From Rhodospirillaceae bacterium (lineage in GTDB: Bacteria > Pseudomonadota > Alphaproteobacteria > Rhodospirillales > Rhodospirillaceae): a DNA stretch of 54,105 bases. The DNA lies in NCBI GenBank assembly GCA_009693785.1, contig SHWP01000018.1, positions 1 through 54,105 on the forward strand, in the 5' to 3' direction. The notes beneath the pieces were generated by a model. That model did no database searches. It saw only the letters and a list, made by a program, of their open reading frames with translations, and was not told the origin of the DNA. The position numbers and the translations under genes are program-made. Shown in pieces: positions 16,336 to 24,748 of the stretch (within the stretch, counting starts at the first letter, position 1; every line of letters begins with the position of its first letter).

Positions 16336-17706
16336 TTACTGAGCGGGTAGCGGGACTGATGCAGCTTCCGCGCGTGATTCGCGCAAGCGCAGCCAAATCG
16401 CCCACAGCAGCACTGAGGCATTGATGATGCCCATCATCAAGAACGGCGCGTTGAAGGCGAAGTGGTCAAACGCATAGCCGCCAATGCCAACACATAATGC
16501 GATGCCCACGGCACCGCACAGATTAAACGTGCCCATGACAGAGCCACGAATGCGCCCGGGTGCTTCTTGACCGATCAGGGCGCCACCGGCGACCACGTTG
16601 GCCGTCTCGCCGCAACCCAGAATGATGCAGGCCGGAATAATCCAGAAGCTTTTGAACGGGTCGCCAATCAGCCCCATGGCGCCATAGCCGATGGTCGACA
16701 AGGTGAAGGCAATGATCATACCGGTCACGCGATTCACCCGGTCGCAGATCCAGCCCATGACGGCGGCGAAGATCAAGGCCGAGCCCTGAATGGCGATGCC
16801 AAACAGTGGCCCTGACAATTTAAAGATATCCTTCATGGCCAGGCCGTCGGCTTTGCCAACCGCCACAAACCAGGCCGAGAAGAATGTGCCCACGATCACC
16901 ACATCGCCGCGCGTGGCCACGGCCGAGTAATACGACAAGGCGGCCCGTTGGTTGATCCAAGCGAAGCCCATCCCCTCGCGAAACAGCTTCAATATGGGTT
17001 CGCGCGGTTTGGGCGCACCGGTAATTTTGGCCAGGCCCATGAAGATGATCGCTGCGAACACCAACGCGGCTGCGCCCACCACCCAGAAAGAATAAATGGC
17101 GGCATCGCTTTTCATGTAACCCGCGGCCTCAAACCACGAGGGCATGCGCGCGAAGCCCAGCGACATGGCCACCACGCCCAAGCCGTTAAACACGCTGGTC
17201 AGGCCCACCCATTTGCCGCGCGAGGCGTCTTGCGAATAGTCTTGAATGCAGGCGCTCATCATCACCGGAATCATGGCGGTGCCGACAGCAAACAGAATGC
17301 GATAGATGTAAAGCTGCAATACGTTGTCGGCGAGCGGGTAGATAATGTAGCCCACGCCCAGAATGGCAAAGCCCGCGGCGAAGATCGTGCGCCGTCCCAC
17401 CTTGTCGGACCACGCGCCGACAAAGCCCATCATGCAAATCACTACCACTTCTTGCATCGCGGCCAAGCTGCCGGTCAGGCGGCCTTGCTCGTTTTGCGGA
17501 ATTTGCAGAATGTCGGAGAGCACATATGGCTGAACGAAATTCATGAAGGTCATCAGCGCCAGGCTCGCGCCAACGGCGAAGAGGCAAGTCATGACATTGA
17601 GGTTGGTCATGCCCGGGGTGAACCAATAGGTTCCCCACAGCCAATTGATGCCAGCGCGATCAATCGGTGCCGCAGGATTTCCGCTCAATATTACACCCGC
17701 CGCCAT
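16336..17706 (-). CDS. MFS transporter
   Basis: A 456-residue, 12-helix MFS permease. Motif A reads GAWSDKVGRRTIFA. The N-terminal block (TNLNVMTCLFAVGASL through LSDILQIPQNEQGRLTGSL) resembles the MFS protein encoded at 26199-27542, so the two are paralogues of one small-molecule transporter group. It lies 115 bases downstream of the Rieske oxygenase gene on the same strand, and probably imports or exports that pathway's compound. Confidence 0.9.
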   Translation of the reverse strand: MAAGVILSGNPAAPIDRAGINWLWGTYWFTPGMTNLNVMTCLFAVGASLALMTFMNFVQPYVLSDILQIPQNEQGRLTGSLAAMQEVVVICMMGFVGAWSDKVGRRTIFAAGFAILGVGYIIYPLADNVLQLYIYRILFAVGTAMIPVMMSACIQDYSQDASRGKWVGLTSVFNGLGVVAMSLGFARMPSWFEAAGYMKSDAAIYSFWVVGAAALVFAAIIFMGLAKITGAPKPREPILKLFREGMGFAWINQRAALSYYSAVATRGDVVIVGTFFSAWFVAVGKADGLAMKDIFKLSGPLFGIAIQGSALIFAAVMGWICDRVNRVTGMIIAFTLSTIGYGAMGLIGDPFKSFWIIPACIILGCGETANVVAGGALIGQEAPGRIRGSVMGTFNLCGAVGIALCVGIGGYAFDHFAFNAPFLMMGIINASVLLWAIWLRLRESRAEAASVPLPAQ

Positions 17707-17821
17707 ATTGTTCCCCCACCCGAGCCGCCGCCAACGCCTACGCGCGACTATGGCGATGCCATTGTAGTGTGCCCATCTCCCGATCTCCTACGACCGACAG
17801 ACGGTTTTAGATGTATGCCTT

Positions 17822-18961
17822 TTATTCTGCGGCCTGGCGCGAGGTTTGGGCTGTGCCCTTGGCAGGCAGCAGCGGAACGGCGTCGATGGCCCAGCCCTTG
17901 AGTTGGCGCCGCGCGGGGCTGGGGATGGCGAAAACCTTTTTATCCTTCATCGCCTGCATTTGGTCGACATCGATGCGCCAGCCGTTGTCTTCCCAGGTTT
18001 GCAGTAACTCACGGAAGCGCGTGATCACCAGATCGGACTTCACCATGACTTCTTCGGTGGAGGATTCGGGGGTGAGCGCTGGGGTCAGCCGTTCCACAAC
18101 CACGCGGTCTTGTTCGGCCACGGCCATGCTGCGCTCGTACATCGGGCCATCCACCGCGGCTTCGAGCTTAAAAGTCCGGAACTGAATGAAAAAGCTTTTG
18201 AAGTTGAATTGGTCGATGGGCTGCTTGAACGAATACTGATGCGCCATGGCGAATTTGCTGAAATGCAAATAGGTCCAGGCGTGCGCCGGGCCGTGGTTGC
18301 CAGCACCGGCTTCCATGCCGCCTTCGCCCTTCACACCCTTCATGGATGAGCTTGGCAAGTCGGGCGACACAAAGGTGGTCATGGTGCCCACGCCCCAGTC
18401 GCGCTCGATGACTTTCAAATCCGGCACGCTGTAGTCCTCGCGCCCGCCTTGATACCCCATCGACGGGTGCACGAATTCGGTGTGCGCGGGGTCCAGCGTG
18501 TTTTCCTGGCTGCGCAGGTAATTGGCCTTCCATTGATTGTTCATGCGCGTGATGGCCCAGCCTTCCTGGCCCCACTCGGGAATGTCCATCAACGGCGGGC
18601 GCTCGGCCTCGGGCAGGTCGCCCAAGAACGCGAAGACCAGGCCATACTTTTCTTGTGTTGGGTAGCGGTCGATCTTGGCGCGGGCGGGAATCTTGGCGTC
18701 TTTGCCCAGCGAGGGAATTTTGGTGCAGGCACCATCGGCGCCTTGATACTGCCAGCCATGATAGGGGCATTCAATGCAATCACCCTTCACCTTGCCGTGC
18801 GCCAATGACGCGCCACGATGCACGCAGGTATTCGACAGCACATGGGGTTGGCCCTTGCTGTCGCGGAACGCAACCAATTCACAGCCCAGCATTTTCAAAT
18901 GCAGAGGCTTATTGGTCAGTTCGTCGCTGAGACACGCCGGATACCAAAAATTGATGAACAT
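17822..18961 (-). CDS. Rieske [2Fe-2S] aromatic ring-hydroxylating oxygenase, large subunit
   Basis: A 379-residue oxygenase. The Rieske cluster ligands are C46-x-H48 and C65-x2-H68 (CVHRGASLAHG, then CPYHGW). The mononuclear iron site is ENTLDPAHTEFVH: D157, H160 and H165, with N154 in the bridging position. Such enzymes activate oxygen to hydroxylate or O-demethylate aromatic and alicyclic compounds and need a ferredoxin and reductase, which are not encoded nearby. ATG 18961 has a GGGAGGG ribosome site; the start at 18976 would add five residues. HD-domain and MFS genes flank it on the same strand, probably as one operon. Confidence 0.93.
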   Translation of the reverse strand: MFINFWYPACLSDELTNKPLHLKMLGCELVAFRDSKGQPHVLSNTCVHRGASLAHGKVKGDCIECPYHGWQYQGADGACTKIPSLGKDAKIPARAKIDRYPTQEKYGLVFAFLGDLPEAERPPLMDIPEWGQEGWAITRMNNQWKANYLRSQENTLDPAHTEFVHPSMGYQGGREDYSVPDLKVIERDWGVGTMTTFVSPDLPSSSMKGVKGEGGMEAGAGNHGPAHAWTYLHFSKFAMAHQYSFKQPIDQFNFKSFFIQFRTFKLEAAVDGPMYERSMAVAEQDRVVVERLTPALTPESSTEEVMVKSDLVITRFRELLQTWEDNGWRIDVDQMQAMKDKKVFAIPSPARRQLKGWAIDAVPLLPAKGTAQTSRQAAE

Positions 18962-19053
18962 CGCGCCCTCCCGCATTGCGTTTGTTGGGCAAATTCTATT
19001 TCAAGCCTGGTGGGTGCGGGAGTGGGAAAAGATAGCCACCCGCAGGGCGGTGG

Positions 19054-19650
19054 TTAGAATACCGTGCCCGGCACGGCGCTGCCGGGAATGAAAATCGTGC
19101 GTTTGGGGTTCAGCATCACCCGGCGCAGTACCGGCATAAAGGCCTCAATGGGCATGGTGTCGAGTTTGGGGTCGAAGGCTTTTTCGTCATAGGCTTCGCA
19201 GAACTTAATGGTGCGCTCGAAGTGCGGGTGGCCGCGAAACTGCTCGCGCATGTTTTTATCAAGGCCCAGGTATTGGAAATAGTAATAGCCCTGAAAACAA
19301 TGGTGGTGCGCCACCATCCAATGATTGGCCTCGGTCAGAAATGGCGCCATCAGCGTGGCGGCGAATTCGCCATGGTTATAGGGCCCCAGGATGTCGCCAA
19401 TGTCGTGCACCAGGGCGAGGGCCACATATTCATCGTCCTCGCCACCTTTATGGGCAAGCGTTGCGGTTTGCAAGCAGTGGGTAAATCGGCTGACCGCGCC
19501 AAAGCGGCCTTTCAGCGGCTCTTCGTCATCGAGTGCTTTCAGATGCTTGACCACGCGCGCGGGCAGTTCCTTCAAAATTGCGGCGTCGCGCAACGCAGGC
19601 AATAAATTTGCGCTCAATGTCACGACAGAGGGCGAGGGTTCAGAATTCAT
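19054..19650 (-). CDS. HD-domain protein, PhnZ/MIOX-like oxygenase or phosphohydrolase
   Basis: A 198-residue HD-superfamily protein. Candidate metal ligands are H58 (FTHCLQTA), H82-D83 (LVHDIGDI), H93 (NHGEFAA), the H115-H117 cluster followed by FQGYYYFQYLG, and D155. This order fits HD proteins that bind two metals. The HCLQTA and late HH-x2-FQ-x-YY features recall the mixed-valent diiron oxygenases (PhnZ, MIOX) more than nucleotide phosphohydrolases, but the resemblance is by eye. ATG 19650 removes an improbable N-terminal extension antisense to the SDR gene. It lies 92 bases upstream of the Rieske gene on the same strand. Confidence 0.78.
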   Translation of the reverse strand: MNSEPSPSVVTLSANLLPALRDAAILKELPARVVKHLKALDDEEPLKGRFGAVSRFTHCLQTATLAHKGGEDDEYVALALVHDIGDILGPYNHGEFAATLMAPFLTEANHWMVAHHHCFQGYYYFQYLGLDKNMREQFRGHPHFERTIKFCEAYDEKAFDPKLDTMPIEAFMPVLRRVMLNPKRTIFIPGSAVPGTVF

Positions 19651-19771
19651 GAGCCTAGCTTGCGGTGGCTCATAACCCAGGTCAACTGCCTGTTGCACTG
19701 GCCATCCCGCGCTTGGAGGCTGCGCGCCTGCCCGATATAACCACATGTGGTTCGGCAAGAAGGACAACGCC

Positions 19772-20623
19772 ATGAAGCGGTTGCAGGGCAAGGTCGCGGT
19801 CATCACGGGCGCAGGGCGCAAGAAGGGCCTGGGCGAGGCTATTGCGCAGGGTTTTGCCGCCGAGGGCGCGGTGGTGGTGCTCACCGACATTGGCGCGGCC
19901 TCGGGCCCGCACCTCACGGCCGATAACATCGGTACCACGGCCGAAATGGAGGAGGTGGCCGCAGGCATTCGCGCAAGCACTGGTGGCAGCGTGGCCACCA
20001 TGACGTGCGATGTGCGTAGCGAAGACGATATCAAACGCGTGGTGGCGGACACGGTGAAACAATTCGGCTCGCTTGATGTCGTCGTCAATAACGCGGGCGT
20101 GGGCTACATCATGAAGCCGCTGACGGAATTCTCCATCGAGGAATGGGACTTGGTGTTGAACGTGAATTTGCGCGGGCCGTTTTTGTTTACCAAGCACGCA
20201 GGGGCTGCGATGATCAAGCAAGCCCAAGCCGGGCGTAGGGGCGGGCGCATCATCAATATCGCCAGCCAAGCGGCTAAAAGTGCCGCACCGCAACTGATTG
20301 CCTATTCGTCGTCCAAACACGGCATGATTGGGCTCACGCGCACTTCGGCGGTGGAATTGGCGCCGCACGGCATTACCGTAAACGCCGTGTGCCCCAACCA
20401 TGTCACGACGGGGTTGGGCGCAAAACAAAACGCCTTCCGGGGCAAAGCCATTGGGGCGACAACACACGAAGAAATCATCGCCTTCCGCACCGCCAAGATT
20501 CCCTTGGGCCGTGTCGGGCTGGCCAATGACACCGCCAAGGTTTGCGTGTTCTTAGCGTCAGACGAGGCGGCTTATGTCACTGGCGAGGCAATGAATGTGT
20601 CGGGCGGGGAAGAGATGCATTAG
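19772..20623 (+). CDS. Short-chain dehydrogenase/reductase (classical SDR)
   Basis: A 283-residue classical SDR: VAVITGAGRKKGLGEA (cofactor-binding TGxxxGxG), VVVNNAG, catalytic Ser in NIASQAAK and YSSSK (Tyr and Lys), in that order. A ribosome site (AGAAGGA) favours ATG 19772 over ATG 19745. It oxidises or reduces a hydroxyl/keto pair with NAD(P). It is divergent from the HD-domain gene (121 bases between starts), so both may share a regulatory region. Two GC-rich hairpins follow its stop. Confidence 0.92.
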   Translation: MKRLQGKVAVITGAGRKKGLGEAIAQGFAAEGAVVVLTDIGAASGPHLTADNIGTTAEMEEVAAGIRASTGGSVATMTCDVRSEDDIKRVVADTVKQFGSLDVVVNNAGVGYIMKPLTEFSIEEWDLVLNVNLRGPFLFTKHAGAAMIKQAQAGRRGGRIINIASQAAKSAAPQLIAYSSSKHGMIGLTRTSAVELAPHGITVNAVCPNHVTTGLGAKQNAFRGKAIGATTHEEIIAFRTAKIPLGRVGLANDTAKVCVFLASDEAAYVTGEAMNVSGGEEMH

Positions 20624-20639
20624 GCGTTGCGCCGTTCAC

Positions 20640-20671
20640 ACCCTCTCCCCCACGAAGTGGAGGGAGAGGGT
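20640..20671. terminator. GC-rich hairpin downstream of the SDR gene
   Basis: The arms ACCCTCTCCC and GGGAGAGGGT plus CCAC/GTGG form a near-perfect stem with a GAA loop, with one unpaired A. It lies 17 bases after the SDR stop, between convergent genes. There is no clean T-run, so it may be an intergenic REP-like repeat as much as a terminator. CCCTCTCCC-type hairpins of this sort are common between alphaproteobacterial genes. Confidence 0.5.
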
Positions 20672-20751
20672 AGGGTGAGGGGTCTGAAATTTCCGGCACG
20701 GCAGCTGCGGCGACTTTCTCGCGAACGCAAATAGAAAACCCCTCATCTTTC

Positions 20752-20781
20752 CCTTCTCCCTTCGCTGCGCGCGGGAGAAGG
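20752..20781. terminator. Second hairpin between convergent genes
   Basis: Nine-base arms CCTTCTCCC and GGGAGAAGG flank a 12-base loop. It is 44 bases beyond the end of the MFS gene that finishes at 20825 (minus strand) and 129 bases after the SDR stop, so it may act as a bidirectional terminator. It is probably part of the same intergenic repeat family as the hairpin at 20640. Confidence 0.45.
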
Positions 20782-20824
20782 AATAAAGCAGGCGCTCCTC
20801 AATCAACCGGGGTTGGTTTCTAAC

Positions 20825-22048
20825 TCACCCCTTATCCGTTTCCTTTGGGTAGGGCCCCAGGGTTCCCGACAGCACTGCGGCGATAACGAAAATTGCAATA
20901 CCGGTCAGGAGGGCGGGGTCATAGCTTTTGAAGTTATCATAAACCGCACCTGCAATCGGCGGTGTCACGGCCGAGCCCACTACAAAAATAGTGTAAAGCA
21001 AGCCGTAAATCGCGCCGTAGTTTTTTCGTCCGAAATATCGCGCGACGAAGTAAGCCGCGATATCGAATTCCGCGCCGCCCGCTAACCCGCCCAACATGAT
21101 CGCGATGGCGCACAGAACAAGGTTGTCACCCGCGACCAGCAACAAAATGCAAGAGAGGGCGGGTAGAATAAACATCACGAACGCGACGGTCGGCCCAAAA
21201 AAGCGGTCGAGTAAAAAGCCGCTAAAGACACGACCAAATATAACCGACAACCCCAGCAAACCAGCGACAGACGCTGCGGTGTTGCGATCAAAGCCGCGAT
21301 CAGTCAGCAGCGGCAGGGCGTGAACCAAAATAGCGCCAGCACCCATGGCGGCGATAAAAAAGCCAGCCGCCATTTGCCAGAACAACTGGGTTCGCACGGC
21401 CTCGCGGAGCGAAAAGCCCCAGACATCCTGAGCCCGCTCGCCATCGCGCACCATTTGCTCGGGCGGATCACGGAAAAACAAGAACGACAATGGCAACGCC
21501 ACGATCAACGGAACTGCCGCTAGCCCCACATAGGCCATGCGCCAACCAAACTCACCGATGAGCGCGGTGGCAAGCCTGGGCGCAACCATCCCCATCAGGC
21601 CCGTACCCATCAGCGCGATGCCCAGCGCTATTCCACGCGCCGAGAAAAACCAGCCCGTGACGGCCCGCGTCCAGGTAATGGGCATGGTGCCTGCCCCGAC
21701 AAAAGCCAGCATGAAAAAGCCAAGATAGAAGGTCCAAACCTGATCGGTGGTCAATGACAGCGCTGCCACCGCCAGTACAAACAGTACTTGACTGATCAAG
21801 GCCACGGGCCGGGCGCCATGTTTGTCGGCCAACCATCCGGCGACGGGGCCCATAAGAAGGGCGGCGAGGGTCATGAACAGGGGCGCGGCGGTAATTTCCG
21901 CGCGCGACCAGCCAAGGCTTTGGTTCAGGGGTTCGACAAATGCACCAAGGCTGTAAAATGTCAGCGCCGAAACGCCCGTACCGGCGCCGACAGTCGATGC
22001 CATCACCACGGTCCAGCCGCGTTTGAACTCTTCGCGTTTCGTTAACAT
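20825..22048 (-). CDS. MFS transporter, monocarboxylate/OFA-like
   Basis: A 407-residue permease with 12 hydrophobic helices. The N-terminus RGWTVVMASTVGAG and a YSLGAFVEPLNQSLGWSRAE block resemble the monocarboxylate/oxalate:formate (OFA) branch, and motif A reads GWLADKHGARP. Those proteins usually import organic acids. It lies downstream of the SDR gene at 22265 on the same strand, separated by 216 bases that include a strong hairpin, so it may be transcribed separately. Confidence 0.9.
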   Translation of the reverse strand: MLTKREEFKRGWTVVMASTVGAGTGVSALTFYSLGAFVEPLNQSLGWSRAEITAAPLFMTLAALLMGPVAGWLADKHGARPVALISQVLFVLAVAALSLTTDQVWTFYLGFFMLAFVGAGTMPITWTRAVTGWFFSARGIALGIALMGTGLMGMVAPRLATALIGEFGWRMAYVGLAAVPLIVALPLSFLFFRDPPEQMVRDGERAQDVWGFSLREAVRTQLFWQMAAGFFIAAMGAGAILVHALPLLTDRGFDRNTAASVAGLLGLSVIFGRVFSGFLLDRFFGPTVAFVMFILPALSCILLLVAGDNLVLCAIAIMLGGLAGGAEFDIAAYFVARYFGRKNYGAIYGLLYTIFVVGSAVTPPIAGAVYDNFKSYDPALLTGIAIFVIAAVLSGTLGPYPKETDKG

Positions 22049-22171
22049 GATTGTCGTGTCCCCTTGTCCCCACCAAACGTAATCAATTTTGGAGATAAAC
22101 CACTTTTGTCGTCCTAGGATTTATTCCCAGAACCCAGGGGTCCCAGCACATAATGGTGCCTTAAACCCTGG

Positions 22172-22194
22172 ACCCTGGGGACAAGCCCCAGGGT
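22172..22194. terminator. ACCCTGGGG/CCCCAGGGT hairpin
   Basis: Nine-base perfect arms flank a five-base ACAAG loop, 71 bases downstream of the SDR stop on the minus strand and upstream of the MFS start. GC-rich palindromes of this kind are frequent intergenic repeats in alphaproteobacteria, so it may be a terminator or a repeat. There is no T-run. Confidence 0.5.
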
Positions 22195-22264
22195 GACAGT
22201 TGGAGTATTTCTCGCGCCGTCAAACCATATGCGACAAGTCTGCCGCCTTCCCACATATTATTTC

Positions 22265-23089
22265 TCAGGCCGCGTTTGGCAGCCTCAGTTCGGGGAAGCG
22301 ATCTTCCTTCACGAACCGCGAGCGTAAAAACCGCCACATGCTTTTGCCGCGCGTCAGCCACGCGATGCGCGCGCCATGCTGCGTATTGGCCAGTACCTTG
22401 TCGACCAGCCAAGGTGTTACGGTTTCCACCCGGTCGGCCAGGATGTTGTAGATCATCACCGTGAATTCCCATTGCTTGGGTGGCACCTTGGTTCTGTCGC
22501 GCACCAGCATGTCGGTGGTCACGATGCCGGGGCTGATGTAGCTCACGCGTACGGGCCCATTCTTAGTCTCAGCGATCAGTGCTTTGGTGAAGTAGGTGAT
22601 AGCGTACTTGCTGCTGCCATAGAGGCTCATGCCCTTTTGCTTCATGCCGTTCGAGCCATAGCCCTCGAAGTTGTAAATGTCGCCCGAGCCTTGCGCACTC
22701 ATGCCCTTGAGCGCGACTTGGCAGCCATTCATGGTGCCCGTCAGGTTAGTGCGGGGCAGCGCGTCCACTTCGTCTTGCAGCAGTTTGCCGACCATAAAGC
22801 GCGAGTTCGACATGCCGGCATTGTTGATCCAGATATCGACCCGGCCGAATTCGGCCACGGCTTTATTCCACAAGTTTTGCACTTGGGCGTAATCAGCCAC
22901 ATCGCAGGCCACCCCAATCGCCCGAGCACCACTGGCGGCGACTTTGCTGGCATCCTTGGCTGCGATGTCTGCCGCCTTTTGATCGCGGCCCGAGACGACA
23001 ACATTGTGTCCGCGCAGGGCGAAATTCAGCGCAAGCCCATTGCCGATACCCCGGGTCGATCCGGTGATAACCACCACTTTGCCACTCAT
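22265..23089 (-). CDS. SDR family oxidoreductase, chlorophyll b reductase (NYC1/NOL)-like type
   Basis: A 274-residue SDR: VVVITGSTRGIG (cofactor), VDIWINNAG and YGSSK (catalytic Tyr and Lys). The segment before the Tyr reads YNFEGYGSNG, with the Ser 11 residues ahead of it rather than the usual 13. That spacing and the NFEG-x-GS pattern recall NYC1/NOL chlorophyll b reductase-like SDRs, though there is no photosynthesis gene here. The late WLVDKVL and RIAWLTRGK blocks also fit that group. A divergent paralogue starts at 23422, with the second 169-bp palindromic element between them. The substrate is unknown. Confidence 0.88.
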   Translation of the reverse strand: MSGKVVVITGSTRGIGNGLALNFALRGHNVVVSGRDQKAADIAAKDASKVAASGARAIGVACDVADYAQVQNLWNKAVAEFGRVDIWINNAGMSNSRFMVGKLLQDEVDALPRTNLTGTMNGCQVALKGMSAQGSGDIYNFEGYGSNGMKQKGMSLYGSSKYAITYFTKALIAETKNGPVRVSYISPGIVTTDMLVRDRTKVPPKQWEFTVMIYNILADRVETVTPWLVDKVLANTQHGARIAWLTRGKSMWRFLRSRFVKEDRFPELRLPNAA

Positions 23090-23221
23090 GGCTAAACTCC
23101 ATGCTCTCGAAACCAGCTCTAGTATGGCCGCCTAACATACCAACGTTCAATCGCCGTATTGGGGTAAAGGGTTTGGCCGCGTGTCGGACCAGGCAAAGCA
23201 AATCCATTGAGGTATAATCGG

Positions 23222-23390
23222 CTAGTGGTCCGATTCTAACATTCGCATCCCATTTCGGATTACGATCTTGCGAATGTTAGAATCATAAGGACCACTTGCA
23301 AATATAGGTTTTTAGTGGAGCTTTGGATTTGACATTCGCTTCTCAGTTCCGCCGCGACTAGGGTAGCGAATGTCAAATCCGCTCCACTAG
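23222..23390. repeat. CTAG-bounded 169-bp double-palindrome element, copy 2
   Basis: Same length, ends and two-stem structure as the copy at 9425-9593, with roughly ten substitutions and no length change. Here the outer stem-1 arms are perfect (AGTGGTCC/GGACCACT). Both copies lie in the same orientation between divergent genes, ending 32 and 45 bases before the rightward start codon. The right end is CCACTAG, and CTAG is present at both ends. Confidence 0.9.
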
Positions 23391-23421
23391 GCCGTCTGCT
23401 TTGGTATCTGGAGAATCGCCC

Positions 23422-24246
23422 ATGAAAAATGTCGTCATTACGGGGTCCACGCGGGGCATTGGCTATGGCTACGCCCAACAGTTCATGAAGCACGGCTGCA
23501 ATGTATGCATCACGGGCCGCGATGCTACCGATCTGACCAAGGCCATCGACAGTTTGCGCAAGGGGGCCCATAGCGCGGCCCGCGTGATCGGGCTGGCCTG
23601 CGACGTGGCCGACGTGAAACAGGTGCAGGCGGTGTGGGATAAGGCGGTGGCTGAATTCGGCACCGTCGACATATGGATCAATAACGCGGGCTTCGCGCGC
23701 ACCGGCGTGACGCTGCTGCAACTCAAGCCCGACGAAATCAAGACCATGATCGAGTCCAATGTCATCGGCACTGTGAATGGCTCGCAGGTGGCTGTGCGCG
23801 GCATGCAAACCCAAGGCCACGGCCATGTGTTCAACACCCTGGGCGGCGGGCACGATGGCCGCGTGCTACCCGGCATGATCGGCTACGGCACCACCAAACG
23901 CGCGGTGCGCTATTTCACTGATTGCATGGTCAAGGAACTGGGCGAGGGGCCGGTGAAGGTGTGCATGGTGAGCCCTGGCGTGAATATCACCGAGGGCATG
24001 CTGCGCGAGGTCAACGCCCTACCACCTGCCCGGCGCAAAAAGGCGCTCTGGCCGCTGAATGTTATGGGCGATTATGTGGAAACCACCACGCCCTGGCTGG
24101 TGGATCAAATGCTCGCCGCAGTGGCCGCAGGCGCCCAAGGCAAGCACATCGCCTGGCTAACCGGGGGCAAGTTGTTGGGCCGCTTCCTGATGGCGGGCTT
24201 CAAGAAGCGCGATTTGTTCGCGCGCTATGGGATTGCGTCGGCATAA
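23422..24246 (+). CDS. SDR family oxidoreductase, paralogue of the 22265-23089 gene
   Basis: A 274-residue SDR of the same length and layout as the divergent gene: NVVITGSTRGIGYG, VDIWINNAG and YGTTK. The residue 11 before the Tyr is His (TLGGGHDGR), where the paralogue has Ser, so the catalytic Ser is missing. The C-terminal PWLVDQML and HIAWLTGGK blocks match the paralogue. A GGAGAA site precedes ATG 23422. The pair probably arose by an inverted duplication, followed by active-site divergence. Activity without Ser would be reduced or altered. Confidence 0.88.
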   Translation: MKNVVITGSTRGIGYGYAQQFMKHGCNVCITGRDATDLTKAIDSLRKGAHSAARVIGLACDVADVKQVQAVWDKAVAEFGTVDIWINNAGFARTGVTLLQLKPDEIKTMIESNVIGTVNGSQVAVRGMQTQGHGHVFNTLGGGHDGRVLPGMIGYGTTKRAVRYFTDCMVKELGEGPVKVCMVSPGVNITEGMLREVNALPPARRKKALWPLNVMGDYVETTTPWLVDQMLAAVAAGAQGKHIAWLTGGKLLGRFLMAGFKKRDLFARYGIASA

Positions 24247-24300
24247 ATATTTCTATGGGCCAATGTCGATTGTGGCCCGCCCCGTTCGTCTCTGTTGTGA

Positions 24301-24348
24301 AACCGGGTGAGAGGGCTTGATCTCTGAGGCTTGATCTCTGACCCGGTT
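24301..24348. other. Inverted repeat around a 14-bp tandem duplication
   Basis: AACCGGGT (24301-24308) pairs with ACCCGGTT (24341-24348). Between them the 14-base unit GGCTTGATCTCTGA is repeated twice in tandem (24314-24327, 24328-24341). It is 35 bases upstream of the DGPF gene start, where the promoter of the sigma factor operon should lie. It may be a regulatory site or a chance duplication. Confidence 0.5.
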
Positions 24349-24382
24349 CATTGGCTCAATAGGGCAGCAACAGGAGACGAAC

Positions 24383-24736
24383 ATGGCACAATTCATGGTC
24401 ATCGCGCGCGGCAGCTTGACCGCAGGCATGAGCCCGGCCGAGATGCAGGGCGTGCTTGAAAAATATATGGCCTGGACCAAGGGGCTCGCGGCGCAAGGGA
24501 AATTGGATCACGGTAATAAGTTGCAAAACGGTACAGGCCGCGTCGTGGGACGCAAGGGCGGGGAAAAAGCAGCCAAGCCCACCATCACCGACGGCCCGTT
24601 TTCAGAAACGAAAGAAGTGATTGGCGGTTACTGGATTCTCAATGCCGCCGATTACGACGAGGCGGTGAAGCTGGTGGCTGACTCGCCGCACTTAGCCTAT
24701 GGCCCGCTTGAAGTGCGCGCCGTGGACGTTATTTAA
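24383..24736 (+). CDS. DGPF/YciI-domain protein, partner of ECF sigma factor
   Basis: A 117-residue YCII-related protein with the signature DGPFSETKEVIGGYW (DGPF at residues 70-73). Proteins with this motif are encoded beside ECF42-group sigma factors, as here, where the sigma gene follows after 12 bases. The molecular role of the DGPF protein in the signalling is not established; YciI relatives include small dimeric enzymes. An AGGAGA ribosome site precedes the ATG. No anti-sigma factor is present. Confidence 0.85.
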   Translation: MAQFMVIARGSLTAGMSPAEMQGVLEKYMAWTKGLAAQGKLDHGNKLQNGTGRVVGRKGGEKAAKPTITDGPFSETKEVIGGYWILNAADYDEAVKLVADSPHLAYGPLEVRAVDVI

Positions 24737-24748
24737 CCACTTCGTGTG

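Noticed and set aside
16948..17901. A 317-residue open frame on the plus strand
   Set aside because: It is antisense to the MFS gene at 16336-17706, is rich in His, Ala and Gly, and shows no domain; a shadow of the coding strand.
20640..20781. GC-rich hairpins as a new repeat system
   Set aside because: Hairpins of the CCCTCTCCC kind are common intergenic features in alphaproteobacteria, so I keep them only as terminator/repeat candidates.
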